Source: Ferdinandcohnia sp047238305 (GTDB lineage: Bacteria > Bacillota > Bacilli > Bacillales > Bacillaceae_L). From it: a stretch of DNA of 64,000 nt. The stretch lies in NCBI RefSeq assembly GCF_047238305.1, contig NZ_JBDFMO010000001.1, forward strand, positions 434,001-498,000. Direction: 5' to 3'. Position 1 is the stretch's first letter. Every line of letters starts with the position of its first letter. Below, one piece after another: positions 51,501 to 60,344 of the stretch. The position numbers and the translations under genes were made by a program. The notes under the pieces are model-generated. The model ran no database searches and was not told where the DNA came from. It saw only the letters and a program-made list of their open reading frames with translations.

Positions 51501-52667
51501 ATGATTACCGGAGATGCAGCATATATTAAAAAAATAAATCGTTCGCTTATTCTCGAGAAAATAGTCGAAGAAGGTATGATCTCAAGGGCTGACATTTCCA
51601 AAGCTACAGCACTTACTAGGGCGACAGTCTCTGCACAGGTTGCTGACTTACTAAATGAAGACTTAATTATCGAAACGCAGCTTGAGCATAATAGTGTTGG
51701 GAGAAAGCCCATTATGCTTTCATTAAACGCGAATGCAGGCTATGCGCTTGGAATTGATGTGGATTACGGACAAATCTCCTTTACCATTTCAGACCTGCTC
51801 GGAAAACCTATTTTTGAAAAAACAATGGATTGCACTAGTCTAGACTATGACTACATTTTGCACATTTTAATTGAACAAATTAATTTATTGGATATAGAGT
51901 TCAATGATAACCGTTACGGCATTATCGGCGTCGTCATTGCCATTCATGGACTTGTTGGAAAGGATGAAAAAATTCATTTCGTGCCTCGCTTCCAGTGGCG
52001 GTCTGTCGATTTAAAAGCAGACCTTGAAAAAGCGTGCAAGCTCAACATCCAAATTGAAAATAACGCAAATATGTCCGCTTTTGCTGAAAGAGTCTTTCAC
52101 CATCATGAAACCAACAGCCTTCTATGTACCACGATTTATTCTGGCATTGGGCTTGGTATGATTGTGGATAATCATTTTTTTAGAGGAAATGACGGCTTCG
52201 CTGGTGAAATCGGTCATATGATCGTTGTCCCACATGGTAGACCTTGTCCTTGTGGCAATGAAGGCTGTTGGGAACAATATGCCTCAGAAATTGTATTCCT
52301 TGAAAATATTAAAGCTGAAAAAGACCTTTCTTCCTTTACATACGATGATTTGCAAAGACTAATCGAGGAAGGTGACGATGACATCATTGAACATCTTGAG
52401 CATTTTATATACTATCTTTCGATTGGTTTAAATAACATGATTAATATGTATAATCCAGATACCATTGTACTTGATGGAGAAATCCTTCGTCTTTTCCCGG
52501 ACTCGATCAAAAAAATAGAAGAACACCTAAACTCTTCTATTATCCATTATCGCCAATTGTCAGTTTCAACTTTTGGAAAGAAAGCCGTTCAAATGGGTGC
52601 ATGTGCCATAGCTATTAAGCGATTTTTAGGCGTACCGATGATCAATCTTACCTATAAAAATGCGTAA
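51501..52667 (+). CDS. ROK-family transcriptional regulator (XylR/NagC-like)
   Basis: 388 residues from the ATG after GGAGGATTTGT. N-terminal winged HTH (RADISKATALTRATVSAQVADLL, about residues 28-50) then a ROK sugar-kinase-fold domain: YALGIDVDYGQISFTISD, IENNANMSAFAE, GIGLGMIVDN, GFAGEIGHM, and the zinc motif CPCGNEGCWEQYAS. Such repressors bind DNA and release it on binding a sugar such as xylose. No adjacent sugar operon, so the inducer is unknown; divergence from tkt suggests a link to pentose metabolism. Confidence 0.9.
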   Translation: MITGDAAYIKKINRSLILEKIVEEGMISRADISKATALTRATVSAQVADLLNEDLIIETQLEHNSVGRKPIMLSLNANAGYALGIDVDYGQISFTISDLLGKPIFEKTMDCTSLDYDYILHILIEQINLLDIEFNDNRYGIIGVVIAIHGLVGKDEKIHFVPRFQWRSVDLKADLEKACKLNIQIENNANMSAFAERVFHHHETNSLLCTTIYSGIGLGMIVDNHFFRGNDGFAGEIGHMIVVPHGRPCPCGNEGCWEQYASEIVFLENIKAEKDLSSFTYDDLQRLIEEGDDDIIEHLEHFIYYLSIGLNNMINMYNPDTIVLDGEILRLFPDSIKKIEEHLNSSIIHYRQLSVSTFGKKAVQMGACAIAIKRFLGVPMINLTYKNA

Positions 52668-52694
52668 AAGGAGCTTATAAAAGCTCCTTTTTTA
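52666..52694. terminator. Bidirectional terminator after the ROK gene
   Basis: AAAAGGAGCTT - ATAA - AAGCTCCTTTT with T run; overlaps both gene ends. Confidence 0.88.
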
Positions 52695-53477
52695 TACGTT
52701 CAAATCTCTCTTTTTATAAAAAATAAACGTTGTTGCGGTGAGAATGGCGATTAAGCTAAGGGAAATAATCACAAACACCGCTTCAAACCCATCCCCAGTC
52801 AACATATTTTCCGCGGAGAAATACTTAAATGGCACAATGAATTTGAGGACCTCTAATTTTTCACTTAAATCAATCACAATCGATAAAATAAAGGTCAACA
52901 GTAAGATTCCCGTTGCAATCGGTGCTGCACGTTTCGGATTACGAATAACAGAAGCAAGAGCAGAGCCTATCATTAAAAATAAAACCTGTAAAATGAACAT
53001 CCCACCCATCAACATTAATATGTCCGCAATTTCATTATTCATTTCGAATAGGAGGATCGTCGCAACAGTTGTAACAACATTAAAAACGACAAGGTTAACA
53101 AATCCAGCCATAAGTTTCATCGTAATGACCTTCGTTCGAGTAATAGGTTTTACAAATAGAAATTCAAAGGTTTTATCTCGCTCTTCTTTTGCAATGATTG
53201 ACGCGCCGATCATTGCCCCGTGGATTGTTGCCATCAATAGCAAATATACATATAAAATTGAAAAATACCCAATCGGCGTCGATACATCTAACGTCCCTGT
53301 CCCCATAAGCGCCTGCAACGCTTTTGGCATCGACTCAATTAGCTCATTCAAGGATTGACCTGAAGTAGAAAGGCTGGAGTATTCCGTCTTTCCCATCATA
53401 ACAAGCAGGACAATGCCAACGATCCAAATTAAGAGGGACTTACGATACGCTTTCAGTTCCCTTAAAAATATATTCAT
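52692..53477 (-). CDS. ABC-2 type permease (second)
   Basis: 261 residues from the ATG after GGAGGTTTTTACG. Six hydrophobic helices, KERDKTFEFLFVKPITRTKVI is the shared ABC-2 cytoplasmic motif. Last gene of a TetR-ATPase-permease-permease operon; paralogous to its upstream neighbour. Confidence 0.86.
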   Translation of the reverse strand: MNIFLRELKAYRKSLLIWIVGIVLLVMMGKTEYSSLSTSGQSLNELIESMPKALQALMGTGTLDVSTPIGYFSILYVYLLLMATIHGAMIGASIIAKEERDKTFEFLFVKPITRTKVITMKLMAGFVNLVVFNVVTTVATILLFEMNNEIADILMLMGGMFILQVLFLMIGSALASVIRNPKRAAPIATGILLLTFILSIVIDLSEKLEVLKFIVPFKYFSAENMLTGDGFEAVFVIISLSLIAILTATTFIFYKKRDLNV

Positions 53478-53494
53478 CGTAAAAACCTCCTTCC

Positions 53495-54292
53495 TCAAAC
53501 GGAATGAATATCCTTTTTCGTATAGTGGAAAAAGCTTGCAATGGTCGCAATTAACACGATTCCTAATCCTACTAATAAAAACACTCCCTCATAACTTGTG
53601 TGCTCGATTATATAGGAGGAATCAAAATATTTAAAAGGAGACAAATACCGTTTATACTCATCTCCTCCTGTTGAACTAAGCATGCCAATAATAAAAAATG
53701 CAAAAACCGTCCCTAACGAAACCGAGAGAACCGATTTAATTTTAGGAAGAAATACAGATAGAAAAATTCCAATCCCTAGAAAAATAACTTGCAATAAAAA
53801 CAAGGTTAGGGAAATTAGAAAAAATGCTTTTATACTATAGTCATCCGTCGCAACTACAGCTACCACTAGCCACGACGCAAGAATGTATATAAGGCTTGTA
53901 AACATAATCGAAGTGAACGCCGCTACCATTTTTGCTGTTAAAATGGCTTTTCGAGTAATTGGCTTGGTTAGTAAGAAATCAGCTGTCTTCTCTCTTACTT
54001 CCTTTGATACGATGGCCGTACCCAAATTCATTGCTTGGATCGCCCCGCATAGACTGATATACACAAACACATAGGAGTAGAATCCAAGAACAGACCCAAA
54101 GGTTTCCACCTGGAGCCCTAATGCTTGTTTCATTGCGTCAGGAAAACCATCTAATACCTTTTGATACTCTTCAATATCTTTTGCAATTGTCGGAAACATG
54201 GACATGAACAATGCCATCACCCCGACTAGTGACAACGTCCAAATGATAGTCGTTTTTCGATAGGCCCTTACTTCATGAAAAAAGACATTCAT
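53495..54292 (-). CDS. ABC-2 type permease (first)
   Basis: 265 residues, six helices, with KEVREKTADFLLTKPITRKAI as the cytoplasmic motif. Six bases after the ATPase gene. Pairs with the second permease to form the exporter channel. Confidence 0.86.
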   Translation of the reverse strand: MNVFFHEVRAYRKTTIIWTLSLVGVMALFMSMFPTIAKDIEEYQKVLDGFPDAMKQALGLQVETFGSVLGFYSYVFVYISLCGAIQAMNLGTAIVSKEVREKTADFLLTKPITRKAILTAKMVAAFTSIMFTSLIYILASWLVVAVVATDDYSIKAFFLISLTLFLLQVIFLGIGIFLSVFLPKIKSVLSVSLGTVFAFFIIGMLSSTGGDEYKRYLSPFKYFDSSYIIEHTSYEGVFLLVGLGIVLIATIASFFHYTKKDIHSV

Positions 54293-54298
54293 AACGGA

Positions 54299-55183
54299 TT
54301 AGGCCTCCTTCTCGTAATAATGCATGAAGATCTCCTCAAGGTCTGGCTCCGTAACAGATAAGTTCGTAATCTCGATTCCAGCGATTTTCTCCATCACTGC
54401 ATTGATATCACCCTTGAACAAGAAGCTTATTTCATTGTTATTCACATCTAAATTATTTACACCCAGAATGGAAAAATAGCTTTTATCTATTGGTTGTGCT
54501 GTTTCAACTGTAAATCTCTTAAAATTGTTATCTTTTAATGTACTTATCTTCTCAACCGTGATAATTTTTCCTTCTTTAATAATGGCAACTCGATCGCAAA
54601 GACGTTGAACTTCACTCAAAATATGAGAGGAGAAAAGAATCGTTACCCCTTTTTTATTTTCCTCCTCTAGCAAATCAAAAAAGCGCTGCTGCATCAGTGG
54701 GTCAAGCCCACTCGTCGGTTCATCAAGGATCACAAGCTTTGGTTCGTGTAGCAGTCCCTGAACGATCCCTACCTTTTTCTTGTTTCCCAGAGATAAATCA
54801 TCAATTTTACGATTCAGGTCGAGTTCCATAATTTCCGCCAACTCTTTCATTCGCTTCGTGCAGTCTTTTTTATAAAAACTGGCAGAATACTTGAGCAAAT
54901 CCTTCACTTTCATATTGTCATAGTAAAAAACTTCTGATGGTAGATAGCCTATTTCCTTTTTGATTTCAGATGTGAACTGGACTGAATCCTTTCCAAAAAT
55001 TTTAGCACTCCCGCTTGTTGGATATATGAGTGATAGCATGGTGCGGATTGTTGTCGATTTCCCAGCTCCATTCGGTCCGATAAACCCGAAGATCTCCCCT
55101 TCCTCAACATGAAAGCTAATATCCTCGATTCCCCTGGTTTTTCCATACATCTTTGTTAGGTTCTGAAGTTCAATTACATTCAT
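54299..55183 (-). CDS. ABC transporter ATP-binding protein
   Basis: 294 residues. Walker A GPNGAGKST, signature LSLGNKKKVG, Walker B KLVILDEPTSGLDP, H-loop FSSHILSEV. DrrA-like exporter ATPase with a C-terminal regulatory extension. Second gene of the TetR operon. Confidence 0.92.
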   Translation of the reverse strand: MNVIELQNLTKMYGKTRGIEDISFHVEEGEIFGFIGPNGAGKSTTIRTMLSLIYPTSGSAKIFGKDSVQFTSEIKKEIGYLPSEVFYYDNMKVKDLLKYSASFYKKDCTKRMKELAEIMELDLNRKIDDLSLGNKKKVGIVQGLLHEPKLVILDEPTSGLDPLMQQRFFDLLEEENKKGVTILFSSHILSEVQRLCDRVAIIKEGKIITVEKISTLKDNNFKRFTVETAQPIDKSYFSILGVNNLDVNNNEISFLFKGDINAVMEKIAGIEITNLSVTEPDLEEIFMHYYEKEA

Positions 55184-55201
55184 TACTGACCACTCCCAAC
55201 A

Positions 55202-55825
55202 TTATTTGTAAAATGCTTGTTTTAGCATTTCGATATATTCGTCCATTTCTTTAACCAAGTCTTCACTATTTAATTGGTCTAATGGAATAGCCTTTGTTTG
55301 CTCTTGCTTTTGGTATCCAAAAGCTTCAAGTGACCAAAAAATAATATTCATCGCTTTTTGAACGTCGATTCCTTCTTTAAATTTTGAAACGTCAATCGAA
55401 TTAGCCAACCTCGAGTAACTACTCTTTAGGACATCCTTGTTCCTTTTTTCTAGTTCAATTTTGATTTCAGGTGAATCTTCTTCAAAAGCAAACCTAATAA
55501 AGTTGAACATCTCTGGGTGTTTTTTCATTAGTTCGAATTTAATCAGTGTTATGCTGCGGTATTTGTTAAAAATATCAGGTTCATCTAGATCAATATTTGC
55601 AAATAATTCATTGACCATTAACTTTAAATAATAGTCATATAAAAACAAATAAAGTTCTTTTTTGTTTTTAAAATAATGAAACAACAGCCCCTTCGAAATA
55701 CCAGCTTGCTTCACAATCTCATTTGTGGATGCATTTGCATAGTTTTTTTCAGCAAACTCTTTTGTGGCTGCATTTAAAATTCGTTCCTGTTTTTCTTGAT
55801 CTAAGTTGAAAAATTTTGAATGCAT
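55202..55825 (-). CDS. TetR-family regulator of the ABC-2 exporter operon
   Basis: About 207 residues from the ATG following GGAGGATTTACC. N-terminal HTH (ILNAATKEFAEKNYANASTN ... GISKGLLFHYFKNKKELY) then an effector domain. First gene of its operon; two operators in its own promoter show autoregulation. Ligand unknown. Confidence 0.92.
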   Translation of the reverse strand: MHSKFFNLDQEKQERILNAATKEFAEKNYANASTNEIVKQAGISKGLLFHYFKNKKELYLFLYDYYLKLMVNELFANIDLDEPDIFNKYRSITLIKFELMKKHPEMFNFIRFAFEEDSPEIKIELEKRNKDVLKSSYSRLANSIDVSKFKEGIDVQKAMNIIFWSLEAFGYQKQEQTKAIPLDQLNSEDLVKEMDEYIEMLKQAFYK

Positions 55826-55845
55826 GGTAAATCCTCCATTTATCA

Positions 55846-55896
55846 TTGACCAAACTGGTCAATTCCATTATATTCCTCAATGACCACATTGGTCAA
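55846..55896 (-). promoter_or_regulatory. Autoregulated promoter with two TetR operators
   Basis: Operator 1 TTGACCAAACTGGTCAA (55846-55862) and operator 2 TGACCACATTGGTCA (55881-55895), each a near-perfect palindrome with a three-base centre. On the minus strand TTGACC (within operator 2) and TATAAT (55867-55872) are 18 bp apart, so one operator covers the -35 and the other lies at the transcription start. Confidence 0.85.
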
Positions 55897-55901
55897 CAAT
55901 A

Positions 55902-55929
55902 AAAAAAGCCCCAAAGTTATCCTTTGAGA
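55902..55929 (-). terminator. Terminator of the HD-domain gene
   Basis: Minus strand CTCAAAGG - ATAA - CTTTGGGG then CTTTTTTT. Confidence 0.75.
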
Positions 55930-55938
55930 CATTACATT

Positions 55939-56475
55939 TTAACCAAACAATGTATCGACTTCTTTTTTTAGCTCTTCTATTAATGGAAATGTGGAGGCAT
56001 GACCTAGGCTTTCGACGATGTTTCGGTAATACCATTCTTGTTTTTCCTTGCCGCGACTAAACCTTTCCCAAACTTGGTCGCCCTTTTCTTGGTAATCGTG
56101 GATAATCGACCGGATATTATGAAGTTTATCCGCACATACGACTGTTCGAGTATCTTCGGAAGCCGTCCGTAGGAATGAAATGGTATGCTCTTTTCTTGCT
56201 TCCCAAGGTAGAGATTTATCGGGCTCTGAACAACCTTCCACAAGTTTTGCAACCTCATCACTAAAACCGTCTCTTATATCTTCTAAAGTAAGCTCTGTAT
56301 CCTCTACCGTATCGTGTAGGATTCCAGCTGCTATCAGTTCCTCACGAGCATTTACTTTCATTAAAATCAGAGCGACACCAAGTGGATGTGTGATGTATGG
56401 AATATTGGTGAGCTTTCGGTATTGCCCATCATGTGCCTTACTTGCAACCACAATCGCTTTTTCAATCATGTCCAT
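55939..56475 (-). CDS. HD-domain hydrolase, small alarmone hydrolase type
   Basis: 178 residues. HD metal motifs: H in KAHDGQYRK, HDTVEDTELT (HDxxED) and ADKLHNIRSI with Asp/His, as in the hydrolase part of RelA/SpoT and Mesh1-like SAH proteins. Likely cleaves (p)ppGpp or a related nucleotide. RBS GGGAGGC. Single-gene transcript. Confidence 0.85.
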   Translation of the reverse strand: MDMIEKAIVVASKAHDGQYRKLTNIPYITHPLGVALILMKVNAREELIAAGILHDTVEDTELTLEDIRDGFSDEVAKLVEGCSEPDKSLPWEARKEHTISFLRTASEDTRTVVCADKLHNIRSIIHDYQEKGDQVWERFSRGKEKQEWYYRNIVESLGHASTFPLIEELKKEVDTLFG

Positions 56476-56523
56476 TTTTCAGCCTCCCTATCAAAGAAAT
56501 ACCTGACACACCACGTGCCAGGG

Positions 56524-57246
56524 TTAAAGTATTTTACTTAAAAATGCTTTTGTACGAACATGCTGAGGATTTTCGAACAGTTCTTTTGGTTTGTTTTCCT
56601 CCACGATATAGCCATCGTCCATAAAGAGGACACGGTCACCAACTTCACGCGCAAAACCCATTTCGTGGGTCACAACAACCATGGTCATTCCCTCTCGCGC
56701 CAACTGCTTCATAACCTCTAAAACCTCACCAACCATTTCAGGATCAAGAGCAGAGGTCGGTTCATCAAATAGCATAATTTTCGGCTCCATCGCAAGTGCT
56801 CTCGCAATCGCCACTCGCTGTTTTTGTCCACCTGACAAGGAGTCTGGATAGGCATCTGCTTTTTCAGCAAGACCTACCTTTTTTAAAAGTTCCATCCCTT
56901 TATTATATGCTTTTTCATTGGAGACCTTTTTTACCTTTAACGGAGAAAGCATGATGTTTTCCATCACCGTTTTATGAGGGAAAAGATTAAACTGCTGAAA
57001 CACCATACCGACGTCCGTTCTAATTTGGTTGATGTTTGTCTTTTTATCTGTAATATCGATTCCCTCAATATAGACATGCCCTTCATTGATTGTTTCTAAT
57101 ACATTTATGCAGCGTAAGAAGGTTGATTTTCCAGAACCTGAGGGTCCAATCACTACAACAACCTCCTGAGGTTCGATTTCGACGGAGATTCCTTTGAGCA
57201 CCTCATTTTCCCCAAACGATTTCTTAATATTGTCTATTTTAATCAT
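56524..57246 (-). CDS. Amino-acid ABC importer ATP-binding protein (ArtR/GlnQ type)
   Basis: 240 residues. Walker A GPSGSGKST, signature LSGGQKQRVAIARALAM, Walker B IMLFDEPTSALDPE, H-loop THEMGFAREV. Polar amino-acid importer class; length equals B. subtilis ArtR. Overlaps the permease gene by four bases. Third gene of the operon; arginine or a related amino acid is likely. Confidence 0.92.
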   Translation of the reverse strand: MIKIDNIKKSFGENEVLKGISVEIEPQEVVVVIGPSGSGKSTFLRCINVLETINEGHVYIEGIDITDKKTNINQIRTDVGMVFQQFNLFPHKTVMENIMLSPLKVKKVSNEKAYNKGMELLKKVGLAEKADAYPDSLSGGQKQRVAIARALAMEPKIMLFDEPTSALDPEMVGEVLEVMKQLAREGMTMVVVTHEMGFAREVGDRVLFMDDGYIVEENKPKELFENPQHVRTKAFLSKIL

Positions 57247-57899
57247 TCAGTTTTCAACCTCTTTTCTAGATAGTTTAATAGAATGGTTAATGAAAGAGTG
57301 AGAATTAAATAAATGAAGGCTGCCATTAAGTATGGCTCCCACACGCGGGCATGCTGTCCCATCATCATCCGTCCCCAATGCATGATTTCTGGAGTCGCAA
57401 CTACTGAAAGAAGGGATGAGTCTTTTATGAGAATCACAAATTCATTTCCTAATGGAGGAATCATCCGCTTAAAGGCTTGCGGGATAATGACGTATCTCAT
57501 CGCTTGTGCATGTGTCATACCTAAAGATCGTGCGGCTTCCATTTGTCCACGGTCAAGGGACTGAATGCCCGCTCTAAAAATTTCTGCTATGTATGCGGAC
57601 GCGTTTAAAGTAAGTGCGATCACACCTGCAACAATTCCGTTTGTTCCGCCTAAAAATAATGGAACAACTCCGAAGTGAACTAAAAAGATTTGAACGAGAA
57701 GTGGTGTCCCACGGAAGAACGTCACATAACAAACAAATGGAAACGCCACCCATTTATTTCGAACCATTTTTCCAAGCCCAATAAATAAGCCTAGGATTGT
57801 CCCAAGCAAAATACCAGCAATCGATAAACCGATGGTAAGCAATGTCCCCTGTCCAAAATAGGGAAGGTAGTCAATGAGAATGTCAAACTTAAAATCCAT
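57243..57899 (-). CDS. Amino-acid ABC importer permease (ArtQ/GlnP type)
   Basis: 218 residues, five helices, with the EAA-type loop EAARSLGMTHAQAMRYVIIPQAF. The N-terminal TLLIGLSIAGILLGTIL fits the HisM/GlnP subfamily. Middle gene of the three-gene importer operon. Confidence 0.92.
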   Translation of the reverse strand: MDFKFDILIDYLPYFGQGTLLTIGLSIAGILLGTILGLFIGLGKMVRNKWVAFPFVCYVTFFRGTPLLVQIFLVHFGVVPLFLGGTNGIVAGVIALTLNASAYIAEIFRAGIQSLDRGQMEAARSLGMTHAQAMRYVIIPQAFKRMIPPLGNEFVILIKDSSLLSVVATPEIMHWGRMMMGQHARVWEPYLMAAFIYLILTLSLTILLNYLEKRLKTE

Positions 57900-57940
57900 G
57901 CTGCGTCCCCCTGTATGATTAAATTATCGGTACTAAGAAA

Positions 57941-58069
57941 AGCGCAAGGCGCCCGCCTATCGGCGACAAGCATAAGACGAGCGCTGACAGAAGGCGCTTC
58001 TTGCCTTCCGAAGCGAATGGCTTATGACCTCGAGCCGATGGCGCCTGGAGCTAGACATCGAAAACTACG
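57941..58069. repeat. Dispersed structured repeat, copy B
   Basis: Second copy of the element at 18185-18309, same orientation; arms AGGCGCC/GGCGCCT and inner ATCGGC/GCCGAT pairs conserved. Located between the substrate-binding and permease genes. Confidence 0.85.
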
Positions 58070-58106
58070 TAAAAATTTTATACTTTCTTATCTTTTAAAT
58101 ATAAAG

Positions 58107-58148
58107 GCAAAAATTGCGTAACACGTTGTTGTCGTTACGCAATTTTGC
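58107..58148 (-). terminator. Hairpin after the substrate-binding protein gene
   Basis: AAATTGCGTAAC / GTTACGCAATTT, perfect 12-bp stem, six bases after the stop codon; minus-strand side followed by TTTTTGCCTTTA. Probably a partial terminator or mRNA stabiliser that raises binding-protein levels relative to permease and ATPase. Confidence 0.7.
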
Positions 58149-58153
58149 TCTCC

Positions 58154-58987
58154 TTATTTTGACGCTTCTTGTTCTGCCTTAAGTGCTTCTAAATCTGGCT
58201 CTGCACCAAACCATTCTTTATATATTTCTGTGTATTTTCCGCTTTCAATAACAGCTTCAATTGCCTTATCAAAATCGGCTTTTAAGTCGTCACTGCCCTT
58301 AGGGAACATCATTCCATAGAACTCCGCATCAAACGTATCCTTGTCTCCAACAACCTTTAGCTTTTTGTCTGGATTTTGCGCAGCATAGTATTCAATAACA
58401 CCGTTATCCGCTACAACTGCCTCCGCACCACCACTTTCAAGTTCAAGGATTGCTAGGTTATTATTTTCAAAAGCTTTAATATCAGGATGCTTTTCACCTA
58501 ATACCTTTTCAACTGCAAAATGGCCTGTTGTAGAAGCCTGAACTGCTACCTTTTTCCCCTTTAGATCTTCAGCCGTTTTGATGTCACTATCTTCTGGAAT
58601 CATGATCTTGTTTGTTGATAAGAAGAAAGGTATCGTAAAAAGATATTCCTTCTCACGGTCTTCGGTAATTGAAATCGATGATATTGCCATGTCATAAGAC
58701 CCTTTGTTTAATTCAACGAAAATGGGGTCCCAACCAGTATGTTTGATATCTAGTTCGTAACCTGCTTCCTCAGCTACAGCGTTTAGAACATCGATTTCAA
58801 AACCAACAATTTTGTCCCCCTCCATGAACTCGAATGGTGCATAGGCCGCATCTGTCATGACCTTAAGTGTTTTTTTACCTGCGTCTTCTCCCTCTTTTTC
58901 TCCGCCTGTCCCACTCGTATCACTCGTTCCACAGGCTGCTAAGAAAAGAAAAACAAGCAAGATTGAAAAAACCGTTACTTTTTTCAC
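58154..58987 (-). CDS. Amino-acid ABC importer substrate-binding lipoprotein (ArtP type)
   Basis: 277 residues with a lipoprotein signal ending in LAAC (lipidated Cys19), a Gly/Glu/Lys-rich linker, then a type-2 periplasmic-binding fold: KVMTDAAYAPFEFMEGDKIV, GFEIDVLNAVAEEAG, MAISSISITEDREK. Order binding protein, permease, ATPase matches B. subtilis artPQR. Amino acid specificity not proven. Confidence 0.92.
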   Translation of the reverse strand: MKKVTVFSILLVFLFLAACGTSDTSGTGGEKEGEDAGKKTLKVMTDAAYAPFEFMEGDKIVGFEIDVLNAVAEEAGYELDIKHTGWDPIFVELNKGSYDMAISSISITEDREKEYLFTIPFFLSTNKIMIPEDSDIKTAEDLKGKKVAVQASTTGHFAVEKVLGEKHPDIKAFENNNLAILELESGGAEAVVADNGVIEYYAAQNPDKKLKVVGDKDTFDAEFYGMMFPKGSDDLKADFDKAIEAVIESGKYTEIYKEWFGAEPDLEALKAEQEASK

Positions 58988-59157
58988 GAATGTAACCCCT
59001 TTCTATTTTTATAAAATTTAAATAATTCATTTTTTTACTATATTAGCACATTGATAGTCTAAAAGAAACATTGAATTGACAATTCTCCACTATCTGCGCC
59101 TTACTCCTTACATATTATGAACCTCTAGCAGGACGATAGAACTAAATCATTCGACAT

Positions 59158-59325
59158 AAAGTGAAACTTCAATCAGTGAGGTTTTATCGACGCACAGGAA
59201 GTGCTAGTGCAGACGTTGCGACAGGACATAACCCTCTTAGTCTGCTTTTTCTCCCACTGATTGTTAGTTGAACCAATCGGGCTTTTACGGGCAGTTATCC
59301 GACCATGGAGGGATTTACTGCCCGT
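59158..59325. repeat. Structured intergenic element
   Basis: CAATCAGTG (59170-59178) pairs with CACTGATTG (59255-59263), enclosing CAGAC/GTCTG (59210-59214 / 59240-59244). A second hairpin follows: ACGGGCAGT (59287-59295) and ACTGCCCGT (59317-59325). The sequence resembles an intergenic element I have seen repeatedly in Bacillus genomes. The rest of the 425-bp divergent spacer holds no recognised promoter. Confidence 0.6.
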
Positions 59326-59412
59326 TAATGCGGGACAAAACGGGTGGTGACAGGAACTGGAATTTCGAATATATTTGAAATAGTAGGTATTTTCTAAAAG
59401 AGAGGTGTTTTT

Positions 59413-60330
59413 GTGGGGGTTGTCAAAGAGTTTGGGAAGATCTTTGTCATCTATATATGTGTGTTCTTATGTGTGTTTTTATTCGTTCTTTTCCCTCGCG
59501 AACCGAGTATTGAAGTGGAAGGTAAGGCGATGACCGTTGTGTATTCCTATCATTTTAATTTGAAGGAATATGCTACAAATGTAAGTACGTTTTTAAAGAA
59601 TGTATATGAGAATAAAAGTCTTGGAGGCACAAAGTTTGCGACCCTAACAGCCGAGGATGAAATCGCAAAATTTTTTCCAAGAAGCCTCAAGATTATCTTG
59701 ATTGGATATATTCTTAGTATTGTGTTCGGGGTATTAAAGGGGATACTGGATTACCGGTTTACAAATACGAAAAAAAGCTTTTTAGGAAGTGGCGCCACTT
59801 GGTTTTTATCGGGGGTACCAGACTTTTTTATCACCATCTGTTTAAGCTATTTTATCCTATTATATGTTCCTGATTTTAGCATTATGGGTACCGAGGCTTG
59901 GTGGAAGTTTATTGCACCTAGTATTCTTATCTCCATTGCGCCGATGCTGTATGTTGCGAGAATAACATCTGTTTCCCTACTGACCCAGGATCGCGAACCA
60001 TATATTCAAGTAGCATTCGCTAAAGGATTTACAAAAAATAAAGTTCTCTTTAACCATATGATGAGATCATGTTTCATCACGGTTTCAAGTCATCTACAAT
60101 CGATAATGGTGTTTGTTCTATCAAACTTATTGGTTGTCGAATATTTACTAGGTTATCAGGGCGCTGCTTATCGTTTGTTTACTGCAATTGGCTATACAAA
60201 TTTCATCCCACCGGGTGGCGGGGCCGATGAACGTGGGTTAATCATTGGGATTTGTATAAGTTTCCTCATGCTGGTGATGGTTGCCCATATTATTAGTCAA
60301 GTCATCAAAATGAGATTGGATCCGAAATAA
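59413..60330 (+). CDS. Orphan oligopeptide-type ABC permease (OppB-like)
   Basis: 305 residues, GTG start after AGAGGTG. N-terminal helix, extracellular loop, then five more helices with the OppB/DppB-type cytoplasmic loop (AFAKGFTKNKVLFNHMMRS). Divergent from the amino-acid importer. No substrate-binding protein or ATPase nearby, so it must share parts with another transporter or be regulatory. Confidence 0.82.
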   Translation: MGVVKEFGKIFVIYICVFLCVFLFVLFPREPSIEVEGKAMTVVYSYHFNLKEYATNVSTFLKNVYENKSLGGTKFATLTAEDEIAKFFPRSLKIILIGYILSIVFGVLKGILDYRFTNTKKSFLGSGATWFLSGVPDFFITICLSYFILLYVPDFSIMGTEAWWKFIAPSILISIAPMLYVARITSVSLLTQDREPYIQVAFAKGFTKNKVLFNHMMRSCFITVSSHLQSIMVFVLSNLLVVEYLLGYQGAAYRLFTAIGYTNFIPPGGGADERGLIIGICISFLMLVMVAHIISQVIKMRLDPK

Positions 60331-60344
60331 GGGGGTGTTCTAAG

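Noticed and set aside
56490..56522. Inverted repeat CTGACAC...GTGCCAG downstream of the ABC ATPase
   Set aside because: Imperfect and short; resembles small dispersed palindromes, no specific role can be supported.
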